Source of the DNA: Hanstruepera neustonica
Lineage (GTDB): Bacteria > Bacteroidota > Bacteroidia > Flavobacteriales > Flavobacteriaceae
Length of the DNA stretch: 64,000 nt
Direction: 5' to 3'
Assembly: GCF_002895005.1 (NCBI RefSeq)
Contig: NZ_POWF01000003.1
Location: forward strand, 1 to 64,000
Under the pieces are notes generated by a model. That model saw nothing but the letters and a program-made list of their open reading frames with translations. It did not search any database and was not told where the DNA came from. How positions within the stretch are numbered: position 1 is the first letter of the stretch; the number at the start of each line of letters is the position of its first letter. Below are positions 26,981 to 36,192 of the stretch, piece after piece. The translations under genes were made by a program, and so were the position numbers.

Positions 26981-28188
26981 CAGATAGATTTGGTTTCTAG
27001 ATTATAATGCGCCATAGCATTAAACATAAAAGCATTGCTCCAACGCATGTAAGGAATTTTAGAACTCAATCCTTGTTTTAACTGATAGTAAAAGTAACCT
27101 TTTTTATGCTGCATGTTGTCTATAGTCCAATTCAGTACCTTTTCTAAAAGACCTTGATAAGTTTTAAAAACATCTAGTTTAGAGCAGGTTACTATTATTT
27201 GAGCCGGGCAATGAATATCAATAGGATAAGTTTTATTATGGTAATATTTGGGCATGCCACTATCTTCAAAAAAATGTTTGACGTAAAAATCCATGCCTTT
27301 TTTAATATAATCTTGAAAAGAATTATCTCCTGTGTTTTTCTGATAGGTTTCTATGGCATCTAAATTGAAACCCGTATGGAAACTATCAATCCAAGATTGG
27401 ATAGGCAATAAACCATATATCCAAGAACCATCTTCCTCTTGTAATTCACATGCGGCAAGCACAGCTTGTTTGGCTAATTTTAGATGCGCTTCGTTTTGGT
27501 TATACTTATATGAATAACTTAAAATTTTAGCTCCCAAAAGCGAGGCATTGATAACCGTATTGTTACCAACCTTCACGCTATAAGAAAACAAAAAGCCGCT
27601 TCTTTGAGGGGTTCTCGACAAATCATTGGTTACAAAATCTGCAGCCGTTAAAGCCTGTTTTAAAACTGTTTCATTTTTAGTGATTTCATAACTCTCCAAA
27701 AGAGCCTCTACACAAAAAGCAGTAGCCACAACGGTTGGTGTATGTTTTTTGAACAAAAACAAGCGTCTGGCCTGCCAATCAAAATTATAACCCCAACAAA
27801 CTCCAGAATAGCCTTCAGATTTCATACTTAAAAGTAATTCTGTCAATTCATTGATATGCTTTAAAATAGAAGTAGTGGAGCCATAAGTTTCATCACCTTT
27901 TAAAGATGCTTTGAACAATTTACAATAGCCTAATAAAAACAAAGCCACGCCTTTAGCATTGTGCTCTTTGGGTACCAGTAACAAATTCCTGAAATTTATT
28001 GGACTTCTTTTAAATCCTTGAATCCAAGCCAATCGAGCTAAATCCCAATGCTTAAATGGCAAAGCTTGGAATACTTTGGAATTTAAACCGTCATAAGGAT
28101 CCCAGCCTTTAAAACCCTCCTTTTCACAATAGGTTTTTAATCTTAAAAAACTGTCTTGAAATTTAGATGTCAATCTGCTCTCCTCCAC
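26980..28188 (-). CDS. Helical-toroid (six-hairpin-like) protein of the polysaccharide block, function unknown
   Basis: A 402-residue soluble protein without signal peptide or membrane helix. It is made of repeating amphipathic helix pairs with aromatic clusters (GYSGVCWGYNFDWQARR, EEDGSWIYGLLPIQSWIDSF, YMRWSNAFMFNAMAHYNL), as in the (alpha/alpha)6 superfamily of glycosidases, uronate epimerases and polysaccharide lyases. No catalytic residues can be assigned. It begins inside the end of the two-domain dehydrogenase gene (26-nt overlap), so the two are probably made together. In related clusters such dehydrogenases sit beside heparinase-type proteins; a role in uronate or glycan processing is inference. 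Confidence 0.65.
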   Translation of the reverse strand: MEESRLTSKFQDSFLRLKTYCEKEGFKGWDPYDGLNSKVFQALPFKHWDLARLAWIQGFKRSPINFRNLLLVPKEHNAKGVALFLLGYCKLFKASLKGDETYGSTTSILKHINELTELLLSMKSEGYSGVCWGYNFDWQARRLFLFKKHTPTVVATAFCVEALLESYEITKNETVLKQALTAADFVTNDLSRTPQRSGFLFSYSVKVGNNTVINASLLGAKILSYSYKYNQNEAHLKLAKQAVLAACELQEEDGSWIYGLLPIQSWIDSFHTGFNLDAIETYQKNTGDNSFQDYIKKGMDFYVKHFFEDSGMPKYYHNKTYPIDIHCPAQIIVTCSKLDVFKTYQGLLEKVLNWTIDNMQHKKGYFYYQLKQGLSSKIPYMRWSNAFMFNAMAHYNLETKSI

Positions 28189-30301
28189 GCTTTATAGATT
28201 CAACAATTGCAAAACATGTTTTGGATACAGCCACCACTTCATCAAAAGAAATTGGCGCTTTTCCATCTTTTAGCAAACCATCAACATAAGCTTTTACCAT
28301 TTCTTTTTGACCTTTATTCTGATTCAATAGTTTTTTCTTTTTGGGCTTTCCTTTTCCATACACTTTCAGCTCCTTAAAGTCATGGATAATCCCTGAAAAA
28401 CCAGCTGAAAAAACCTCAATATATTCTTTAGTCAATGATTTTGATCCATTTGAATAATAAGCAATTACACCTGATGAACCGTTTTTGAATTGAATCAACA
28501 CATTAAGTGTGTCGTTTAACTGATTCGCATCTGGTATTGCTGTGGCCGAAACCTTAATCGGCAAGCTTCCATTCATGTAAGTTAAGTAGTCAACAAAGTG
28601 ACAAACTTCTCCATGAATTCGGCCACCACCAATTTCCATATCTTGTATCCAATTATCCTTTGGAATAGCACCTGCATTAATTCGGTAAATCATGGATACT
28701 GGATTGTTGCCCAAAGATTTTTTTAGCTTTTTAGTTAAAGGTGAAAAGCGTCTGTTGAAACCAATCATGACTGATTTGCCAGATACTTCTTTCAATTCAA
28801 TGATTTTTTCTAATTCCTCCTCTTTTAAACACAAAGGCTTTTCAACAAACACATGCTTATTAGCTTGCAAGGATTTTATAGTATACGGTCCATGAGAATC
28901 ATGACGCGTTGCAATAAAAACCGTATTGGTATTTTCGTTTAAAATATCGTTTTCTTCACTAGCGCAAAACTGAAACTTAAATTTTTCAGCAACCCGTTTA
29001 GAGGTTGTTCCTGTATTAGTTAAAACACCAACTTTAGTAACCTCTGAATGCTCTGGAATGTTTGGCAATAAATTACCTTGAGCGTAACTACCAGCTCCAA
29101 TAAATGAAATATTGACTTTCCCTAATGCTTCGGAATCTGAAGTCTTAACGGAAGCTTTTGATGGTTCTTTGGCAGTATCATATTTTAGTGCAATACCAGT
29201 AAAAGGTTCTGACTTTTCAACCACCAAATCAAAAGCCTGTTTGGCATTGTCGAAATCAAATTCGTGGGTGGTCAAATAGTCAATATTGATTTTATTTGTG
29301 ATTAAAAGCGATTGGAAGGCTTCCATATTGCGCTTTTCAGTCCATCTCACGTACGCTACAGGATAATCAATCCCTTTTTCTTCATAGTTCAAATCGTAAC
29401 GACCAGGCCCATAAGAACAGGCCATTTTAAGCTCCAACTCTTTTCTATACCAAAACGGATCCCGATCAAATCCCGTAGGAACAGCACCTAAAACAACCAC
29501 CTTGCCTTTTTTTCGAGCTATCGCTCCTGCAAAATTTATGGGATCTAAACTAGAAGTTGCGGCAGCAATAATAACCGCATCAGCGCCAATACCATTAGTG
29601 GCATTCAAAATTTGCTCTTCAATACCAGCCGCATTTCGAACAAGTCCAATATCCACAGCGTTGTTTTCAATGGCTTGATTCACTGCTGATTCAGCTACAT
29701 CAACTCCTATAACTGTTACACCTGATGCTTTTAGTATTAAAGCGGCTAATTGTCCTAATAAGCCCAAGCCTATTACAACACATGATTCTCCCAATCTTAA
29801 ATCAGCTTGTCTGATGCCTTGCATGGAAATCGCTCCAAGTGTATTGTAGGCGGCGTTTTTCAAATTTGTGGTTTCATCAAGTTTTACACACAGATTAACT
29901 GGCACTGAAACAATTTCCGCATGATTGGCATAGCCAGCACCTGCACAGGCCACCCTATCACCTACTTCAAATTCAGTAACACCTTCCCCTACTTCAATGA
30001 CCTCACCAGCGCAACTGTACCCTAAAGGTGAATAGGCATCCAGTTTTTTCATAACAGCCCTATAGGTTTGAATTGGGCCTTGCTTTTTTAAAGTATCAAT
30101 CACCTGATTAACCTGTTGTGGTCTCTCTTTAGCTTTTCCAATAAGGCTTTTTCTTGCCGCTTGCACTGTAGATCCTTCTGTTCCAGCGCTAATTATTGAG
30201 TAATGATTTTTAACAATCACCATTCCTTTTCCTAATTGAGGATAAGGTACTTCTTGAATAACCATATCGCCCGAACCGAGCTTTTGAGTGAGTTGTTGCA
30301 T
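28163..30301 (-). CDS. Fused zinc-type dehydrogenase and Gfo/Idh/MocA oxidoreductase
   Basis: A 712-residue two-enzyme fusion. The N-terminal half (about 1-355) is a medium-chain dehydrogenase with GVTEFEVGDRVACAG, the Rossmann loop VIGLGLLGQL and the conserved GAVPTGFDRDPFWYRKELEL. The C-terminal half (about 375-712) starts with a second Rossmann loop (ISFIGAGSYAQGNLLP) and carries ANKHVFVEKPLCL with the Gfo/Idh/MocA catalytic Lys. Such fusions recur in surface-polysaccharide clusters. A paired oxidation and reduction of a nucleotide sugar is the natural inference, but the substrate is not known. Confidence 0.88.
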   Translation of the reverse strand: MQQLTQKLGSGDMVIQEVPYPQLGKGMVIVKNHYSIISAGTEGSTVQAARKSLIGKAKERPQQVNQVIDTLKKQGPIQTYRAVMKKLDAYSPLGYSCAGEVIEVGEGVTEFEVGDRVACAGAGYANHAEIVSVPVNLCVKLDETTNLKNAAYNTLGAISMQGIRQADLRLGESCVVIGLGLLGQLAALILKASGVTVIGVDVAESAVNQAIENNAVDIGLVRNAAGIEEQILNATNGIGADAVIIAAATSSLDPINFAGAIARKKGKVVVLGAVPTGFDRDPFWYRKELELKMACSYGPGRYDLNYEEKGIDYPVAYVRWTEKRNMEAFQSLLITNKINIDYLTTHEFDFDNAKQAFDLVVEKSEPFTGIALKYDTAKEPSKASVKTSDSEALGKVNISFIGAGSYAQGNLLPNIPEHSEVTKVGVLTNTGTTSKRVAEKFKFQFCASEENDILNENTNTVFIATRHDSHGPYTIKSLQANKHVFVEKPLCLKEEELEKIIELKEVSGKSVMIGFNRRFSPLTKKLKKSLGNNPVSMIYRINAGAIPKDNWIQDMEIGGGRIHGEVCHFVDYLTYMNGSLPIKVSATAIPDANQLNDTLNVLIQFKNGSSGVIAYYSNGSKSLTKEYIEVFSAGFSGIIHDFKELKVYGKGKPKKKKLLNQNKGQKEMVKAYVDGLLKDGKAPISFDEVVAVSKTCFAIVESIKRGGEQIDI

Positions 30302-30305
30302 GTAT

Positions 30306-30758
30306 TTATAACTTATGAACCTTTGGTAAAGGTTTATAGGGTTTTTGGATTTCTTTTATTATTTTAATTGGGTTACCAACTGCTACCACACCTTCTGGGA
30401 CATCTTTATTTACCACTGAACCAGCACCTATAATGCTATGGCTTCCTATTGTAACGTTTCTCATAACAACCGTATTTACACCAATAAAAACATGGTCACC
30501 AATTGTAACATATCCTGATCCATCATCTTGATCATCCAACACATGAGCTGCACCATCATGGGACAATATATAACATCCATGTGTTATCAAACAATGGTCA
30601 CCGATGGTTATTTTACCTCGTCTTACATCTATCTTCGCCCCTAAACTAATCATAGTATTTTTTCCAATTTTGGCACCAGATGCTCTTAAAAATGTCAGTT
30701 GAAAGAACCGTAAAATATTACCCAAAAGATGTATCGCTAAACGAACAATTTTTTTCAT
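30306..30758 (-). CDS. Left-handed beta-helix acyltransferase (hexapeptide repeat)
   Basis: A 150-residue acetyltransferase-like protein with hexapeptide repeats (KIGKNTMISLGAKIDV, TIGDHVFIGVNTVVMRNVTI, SIIGAGSVVNKDVPEGVVAV), close to the CysE/LacA/NodL class. It probably O-acetylates a sugar of the repeat unit, with acetyl-CoA as donor. An N-terminal hydrophobic stretch may lie on the membrane. Its ATG overlaps the stop of the upstream glycosyltransferase by 4 nt. Confidence 0.88.
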   Translation of the reverse strand: MKKIVRLAIHLLGNILRFFQLTFLRASGAKIGKNTMISLGAKIDVRRGKITIGDHCLITHGCYILSHDGAAHVLDDQDDGSGYVTIGDHVFIGVNTVVMRNVTIGSHSIIGAGSVVNKDVPEGVVAVGNPIKIIKEIQKPYKPLPKVHKL

Positions 30759-31921
30759 TTTGGAATCGTACTATTTATAATATTCTTAAAATCATCAACT
30801 ATTTTTTCTACCGAAAAATCATTGACAACATATTCTCTATTTTCTAATCCCATATTTTTAAGCTGGTCAGGATTAGCCAGCATATTTGTTAAGACATTTT
30901 GCATTTCATTGATGTTTCCTGGATCAAAAACGTGTCCGTTTATTCTATCTTTAAGAACTTCTCTGTGCGCTCCAACAGGCGTATAGGCCAATGGTTTTCC
31001 AACAGCCATGGCTTCCAATAGCGACCTTGAAAAACCTTCTGAATAAGACGCTGTCAAAAATATTTCAGAAGATTTTAGATGTCTTAATTTATCCTCGCCT
31101 TCAATAATTCCCAAATTTACGTAGTTGTTTTTGAATGCCGAGTCCAGAATGCGTTTTTCTTCAACAAAAGGATCTTCATAAATTATTTTCTCACCAGTAA
31201 CCTGATTATAAAAAACACCTCGCTCACCTTTGCGCATATTACCAGCAAAATAAAACTTTGCTTCTGAGAATACTTTACAAACTTCAGGAATAGCTTTTAA
31301 AATATCTGTATAGCCTTTAGCTTTAGTCATATGACCAATAACTAGAATTTTACCTTTTTCAACTGGATAATTTTCGTCGTATTTAAATTCATTAATGTCC
31401 ATTGCCTGATAAAGCACTGCAACTTTCTCTTCGGAAATGAAAGGACTAAACTGATCTTTCAGGTATTTAGCCTGCACTATTGCTTTGTCAACATGTTTGA
31501 GAGCAAAAGCTATTAGCTTTTTGGCTATAGCACTAAACTCGTTAAAATTTAATTTAAAATGGCTACCCCGAAGATGGATGATTATTTTAGCACCGAAAAG
31601 TTTACTCAACAAAATAGTCCATACATCTCTACCTAACCAACCAATTTGGGTTGGTGTTACAGGATAATAGACACATTTAGGTCTATTTAAAACCAAATGT
31701 TTTAAAAGCTTAAAAAAAAACAAAAAAAACTGTGTAACCATTGACAGTCCAAACTTTCCCTTTTTTGTATTGTCGGTTCTAAAGTTGGTTTTTAAAAAAG
31801 ATATTTCGAATGAGTTATTAAGAGATTTTGATTCCAGAAATTGCTGCATACTCAATTCGGGACCTGAATACGGAGGCGGTGTTGGACCAATAAATAATAT
31901 TTTAGGTCTTGACTTACTCAT
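30755..31921 (-). CDS. Group 1 (GT4) glycosyltransferase
   Basis: A 388-residue GT-B glycosyltransferase. The N-terminus MSKSRPKILFIGPTPPPYSG is the sugar-acceptor domain start; the C-terminal domain has GKILVIGHMTKAKGYTDIL and the nucleotide-sugar motif SEIFLTASYSEGFSRSLLEAMAVGKP (E-x7-E). ATG 31921 is preferred to an upstream in-frame ATG at 31990 because it places the first beta strand at residue 7 and overlaps the preceding gene by just 8 nt. Donor and linkage unknown. Confidence 0.88.
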   Translation of the reverse strand: MSKSRPKILFIGPTPPPYSGPELSMQQFLESKSLNNSFEISFLKTNFRTDNTKKGKFGLSMVTQFFLFFFKLLKHLVLNRPKCVYYPVTPTQIGWLGRDVWTILLSKLFGAKIIIHLRGSHFKLNFNEFSAIAKKLIAFALKHVDKAIVQAKYLKDQFSPFISEEKVAVLYQAMDINEFKYDENYPVEKGKILVIGHMTKAKGYTDILKAIPEVCKVFSEAKFYFAGNMRKGERGVFYNQVTGEKIIYEDPFVEEKRILDSAFKNNYVNLGIIEGEDKLRHLKSSEIFLTASYSEGFSRSLLEAMAVGKPLAYTPVGAHREVLKDRINGHVFDPGNINEMQNVLTNMLANPDQLKNMGLENREYVVNDFSVEKIVDDFKNIINSTIPK

Positions 31922-33008
31922 GCAGTAAACTACTTTTAACTTGTTTGACCCAATTTTCAACAGAAAGCTCTTCTCCTTTTTGTTTGGCATTTATACAAAA
32001 TTGCTCAAGCTTGACTCGGTCAAAAATAAGTTCATTAATTATCTGAATGTCTTTATCTAAAATTCCTTCTAAAATATAGCCGTTTTTACCATGGATCAAG
32101 TAATCTAATTCAGGGCCATGCTTTTCAGCCTTCATGGTCAAGTATGGCCTTCCATATGCAAAAGCATGGTTAATTGATAATCCAGAAAGTCCAGGAACAA
32201 AAACCATGGAGCATCTCTGCATTATAGGAGCAATTTTATCTTCTTCGACTAAAGTACCATGCCACAGAATATCTCTATCTTTTACGACACTATCCTCAAC
32301 AATATTTCTTTCAGGACCATCTCCTATTATTTCCAATTTTAAATTACTGTGCTGTTTTTTGAGTTCCTTGTAATAAGTAAATAAATCGGTCACACGTTTT
32401 GATGAAATTAAACGTCCAATAAATAATATTATGGGATGCCCTTCTGGTGGCATTTGAAAACTATAATATTTGTCCACTTCAGAGCTGTCTATGGTATTGT
32501 TAGCCCAAAATGCTTTTTCAGATTTGATTAGTCCTTTTCTTATAGCATTTTGACAGGCACTTTCAGAATAAAATACGACTCGATCAAGTTTATGGTAATA
32601 GTATTTTGTAAGCATCTTATCTGTAATAGACAAAAACTTGTTCCCTGATTTAAGTGCCTCGTGATTGTAAGAAAATATTTTAAATGTGCTCGTCTTTTTT
32701 CTTTTAGTTAATATGAAATGAAAAAGTGATAAGTTTTTCTTTTCAGCGGGTAACATAATCCAATCGAATTGGTCACAAATGACATCGATCTCATGCTTCA
32801 CTTTTATAGATCTTCCAAATTGTTTTTTAGGCACATCTACCTTCATTAGGGTGAAGCCCCATTCTTGATCTAACTCTTTATCCCCATATCTTTCCCTTCC
32901 CGAACCTGACAAAACAGTTAATTGAATATCAGAGTCAGAAGACAAGTGATTTAGAAAACGAGCCTTGTAATGATTAAAATTTGGTGATAACCACAATATA
33001 TTTAGCAT
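31914..33008 (-). CDS. GT4-type glycosyltransferase
   Basis: A 364-residue GT-B glycosyltransferase, less conserved than its neighbour. Visible features are the N-terminal strand MLNILWLSPNFNHYKARFLN, IILFIGRLISSKRVTDLF at the start of the nucleotide domain, LEIIGDGPERNIVED, and MVFVPGLSGLSINHAFAYGRP, where the first catalytic Glu position of the usual E-x7-E motif is replaced (PGLSGLSINHAFAYG has no Glu). Overlaps neighbours by 7-8 nt on both sides, so it is translationally coupled. Donor unknown; activity is likely but the motif change merits care. Confidence 0.82.
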   Translation of the reverse strand: MLNILWLSPNFNHYKARFLNHLSSDSDIQLTVLSGSGRERYGDKELDQEWGFTLMKVDVPKKQFGRSIKVKHEIDVICDQFDWIMLPAEKKNLSLFHFILTKRKKTSTFKIFSYNHEALKSGNKFLSITDKMLTKYYYHKLDRVVFYSESACQNAIRKGLIKSEKAFWANNTIDSSEVDKYYSFQMPPEGHPIILFIGRLISSKRVTDLFTYYKELKKQHSNLKLEIIGDGPERNIVEDSVVKDRDILWHGTLVEEDKIAPIMQRCSMVFVPGLSGLSINHAFAYGRPYLTMKAEKHGPELDYLIHGKNGYILEGILDKDIQIINELIFDRVKLEQFCINAKQKGEELSVENWVKQVKSSLLHE

Positions 33009-34279
33009 AGATTTCTTTTGTTCGTTTGAGAAATTATAGCAACAATAAAATACATCATTGCTCCAGATGCTAACATTGGCAATGAACTAATCCCATACAA
33101 AATTAGTACCAATACAGTTGCCAACATCAGATACTTCAATTGTGTTATTTTAACTTTAATAGCATTCTTTATTAGGTAAATCAAAAATGTAAGATAACAA
33201 ATAGCACCAACGATTCCAGTTGAGAAAAATAACCTCACATAATCACTATGCATACCACCACTCATCATTACACGTGATTTTAAATGCTGTGCAAAACCAG
33301 CACCAAGCCATTGTGAAATCACATTAAAACTCTCCCATATCGCGAAATACCTTTCCCAAATCCAAACCCTACCATTTAAGGCGGCGCTATCACGAGCATC
33401 ACCCTCGTAGACTTGAATATCTTTGGCAAATAATTCATTGAATATTTCGATATAAAAATAAGCACCTACCCCAATCATTATTATCACAAAGCTTATTAAT
33501 TGGTAAGGTGCTACCTTTTTTCTTACAAAATAAACAAAGGTTAAAACTAAAGTTAACGAAACAGCCCAAGATGCTTGATGCCTTAAATTATAGATACCTA
33601 CAAGTGTTATTAAGAGTATTATAAGGAAGCCAAATTGTTTAAAAAAGAAGGATTTTTTCTTCCGATCAAGATATTTTATGAAAAAATAACAATAGCATAT
33701 AAATCCGCATATTAAATGACTCATATAACCAAATAAATCCGCATAAAAACCACTTAAACGAAGTCCGCCACCTCTAGATTCAGTATTGTATACTTCACGA
33801 ATAGGATCGAACAATATTTCATAATACAAGGTTGCAATTGGAAAAATAGATGCAACTAGAAATGTTATTAAAAACCCTTCAATATCAATTAACGAATTGA
33901 TATTTTTTCTAAAATAGAAGAATAGAACAAAAGGCAACATCGTTCTAATAGTATCTCCAAATTGCGCTATGGATTGCTCAAATGTTAATACAAGTAGTAA
34001 ATTAAAAAATAGCAGAAACAAAAAGATATAAAAGGTGGCAATTAATTTTTTCGTTTTTATTCGTTTTTGCATATTAGACATAATTGCAAAACCAAAAACT
34101 AATAGTCCCAAAACCTGTAATGGCGAAAATCCTGAAGATTTTTTCATTTCCCATGTTGCTGCAAAAAAGGGAAACACTAATATAACCAGCAGCATCCACT
34201 TAAGGTTAAGTGGTCTTGATTTAAACCATTGCTTATATAGCCGTTTATTCCAAATTAAGTTATTTGCTTCCAAAACCAT
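33002..34279 (-). CDS. O-antigen polymerase/ligase-like membrane protein (Wzy candidate)
   Basis: A 425-residue protein with about eleven hydrophobic helices and one large polar loop at about 255-320 (ELFAKDIQVYEGDARDSAALNGR, then WIWERYFAIWESF), as in Wzy polymerases and WaaL ligases (PF04932). In this block, with a flippase and a co-polymerase, a repeat-unit polymerase is the likelier role. Sequence alone does not separate Wzy from WaaL. Confidence 0.85.
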   Translation of the reverse strand: MVLEANNLIWNKRLYKQWFKSRPLNLKWMLLVILVFPFFAATWEMKKSSGFSPLQVLGLLVFGFAIMSNMQKRIKTKKLIATFYIFLFLLFFNLLLVLTFEQSIAQFGDTIRTMLPFVLFFYFRKNINSLIDIEGFLITFLVASIFPIATLYYEILFDPIREVYNTESRGGGLRLSGFYADLFGYMSHLICGFICYCYFFIKYLDRKKKSFFFKQFGFLIILLITLVGIYNLRHQASWAVSLTLVLTFVYFVRKKVAPYQLISFVIIMIGVGAYFYIEIFNELFAKDIQVYEGDARDSAALNGRVWIWERYFAIWESFNVISQWLGAGFAQHLKSRVMMSGGMHSDYVRLFFSTGIVGAICYLTFLIYLIKNAIKVKITQLKYLMLATVLVLILYGISSLPMLASGAMMYFIVAIISQTNKRNLC

Positions 34280-34287
34280 GTTTTAGA

Positions 34288-36186
34288 TTAAAACCACTTT
34301 TTAAACCAATTCATTAAGAAATAAATAGTCCAAACATTATTGGTATATTGCTGATTACCATCCTTTAGCAGTTGCAATTGATTATTTACTTCATCCAAAT
34401 TAAATAAATTCGTTTCCTTATTAAACAGAGTAATATCACTTTTTACACCATTATATATGGTTTCACTTGCCCATTCTCTAATAGGCAGATTGAATCCCAT
34501 TTTTTTTCTATATAAAATATCGTCTGGCAAGATTCTTTCTAATGCCTTTTTTAGTATATATTTATTAACCCTATTCTTAATTTTATAGGCTCCGGGAATA
34601 GACAATGCAAGTTGCACCATTTCATGATTCAGAAATGGACTTCTAGCTTCTATTGAATTTGCCATCCCAAGTCTATCTGCTCTAAACAAAAACTTTTCTG
34701 TTATAGCTTGTCTATAGCCAGAATAGCATAGCCAGTTCACGAAATCATAAGGATGACCATCTAAAAAATTCAAATAATCTTGTTTCAGTTCCTTGACGTA
34801 AAAATATGAAGAATGCCCCTCAATTTGCTGTTTAAAATTGTCCGACAATAATTTATTTTTAACATGCTCTTTCATACCACCAGCACCAGGCCAATAAAAG
34901 TCCTGATGTTTAAGCAAACGGTTAGTCATTTCGGACCATGGACTATCTGGTTTAATTATTTCAACAGCTTTATTTACAACGCTTTTTAAAACTCTTGGCG
35001 CTTTTTTTCCCATCCGATAATAACAATAGCTATTGACATACCGCTGATAATTTGAATAGCCACTAAATAATTCGTCAGGACCATCGCCATTTAAAACAAC
35101 TTTGATGTCATTTTCTTTAGCCAGTTTTGAAATAAAATATATAGGGATGGCAGTTGGATCTGCTTGTGGCTCATCATAGATATCAGTGATTTTAGGTATG
35201 AAATCCAACAAATCTTGAGGTGTGACAGTTTTTACAAAGTGATTGGTATGATAGCGATGCGCAATTTGCTCGGCATAGTGAAGCTCATTATAATCTGGTT
35301 GTCCCTCAAAACCTATCGTAAATGTTTTTATTTCATTTTTGGTATTTTCACGCATTAGAGCAACTATAGCCGAAGAATCTACACCTCCACTTAAAAAAGC
35401 ACCAACTGGAACATCCGAGATCATTCTTAATTTAACAGATTCATCTAATTTGTTATAAACCAAATCCGTTAACTCATTTTCAGTTGAGAAATTAAGCTCT
35501 TTAAATTTTAAATCATTAAAGGAACCATAGTCTACAATACCATTATTATCGACTACCATATAATGTCCTGGTTTAAATTTTGATATACCTTGGAACATTG
35601 TATTTGGTGTTGAAACAGTATTAAAAGTTAAAAAATCGTATAATACCTTATTATCAATTTCCTTTCTTACATACGGTAACTCGAAAAGGGCCTTTAATTC
35701 AGATGAAAATGTAAAACCATTATTCATCTCTGTATAATACAAGGGCTTCTTACCAGAACGGTCTCGTGCTAAAATTAACTGCTCTTTTTTGGCATCCCAG
35801 AGTCCAAAGGCGAACATACCGTTCAGATATTTTAGCATTTCCAGACCAAACTTTCGGTATAGTTTTAAAATAGTTTCAGTATCTGAATGTGAATCAAATT
35901 TCTCATCTCGTAAAAATTGATCATTCAGAATTTTATAATTAAATATTTCACCATTATAGACAATTACATTACCTGTGCTTTTCTCAATCATGGGTTGATG
36001 TCCAGCATCTGATAAATCTAAAATACTTAATCTGGTTTGACCCAAGGCTAAATTCCCGTTCTCATGTGACCATGTGCCATTATCATCAGGTCCTCTATGT
36101 ACCAACTTTTTATTCATGGTAACTATAGCAGATTTCAAATCTAGCCCATCAGATTTTCGAACAAAAACACCGTTTATACCGCACAT
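34288..36186 (-). CDS. asnB: AsnB-type glutamine-dependent amidotransferase
   Basis: A 632-residue protein with both AsnB domains: the glutaminase domain beginning at nucleophile Cys2 (MCGINGVFVRKSDG) with HRGPDDNGTW and YNGEIFNY, and the ATP-pyrophosphatase synthase domain with GAFLSGGVDSSAIVAL and NGDGPDELFSGYSNYQRY. Free asparagine synthesis is possible, but its place between a Wzy-like gene and a glycosyltransferase suggests it may amidate a uronic acid of the polysaccharide, as AsnB-like WbpS-type proteins do. It is unrelated to the secreted protein at 4608-5864. Confidence 0.92.
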   Translation of the reverse strand: MCGINGVFVRKSDGLDLKSAIVTMNKKLVHRGPDDNGTWSHENGNLALGQTRLSILDLSDAGHQPMIEKSTGNVIVYNGEIFNYKILNDQFLRDEKFDSHSDTETILKLYRKFGLEMLKYLNGMFAFGLWDAKKEQLILARDRSGKKPLYYTEMNNGFTFSSELKALFELPYVRKEIDNKVLYDFLTFNTVSTPNTMFQGISKFKPGHYMVVDNNGIVDYGSFNDLKFKELNFSTENELTDLVYNKLDESVKLRMISDVPVGAFLSGGVDSSAIVALMRENTKNEIKTFTIGFEGQPDYNELHYAEQIAHRYHTNHFVKTVTPQDLLDFIPKITDIYDEPQADPTAIPIYFISKLAKENDIKVVLNGDGPDELFSGYSNYQRYVNSYCYYRMGKKAPRVLKSVVNKAVEIIKPDSPWSEMTNRLLKHQDFYWPGAGGMKEHVKNKLLSDNFKQQIEGHSSYFYVKELKQDYLNFLDGHPYDFVNWLCYSGYRQAITEKFLFRADRLGMANSIEARSPFLNHEMVQLALSIPGAYKIKNRVNKYILKKALERILPDDILYRKKMGFNLPIREWASETIYNGVKSDITLFNKETNLFNLDEVNNQLQLLKDGNQQYTNNVWTIYFLMNWFKKWF

Positions 36187-36192
36187 AATCTA

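Noticed and set aside
31922-31990. Longer start for the GT4 protein at 30755-31921
   Set aside because: The extension runs through the upstream gene in another frame and is not like a glycosyltransferase N-terminus.
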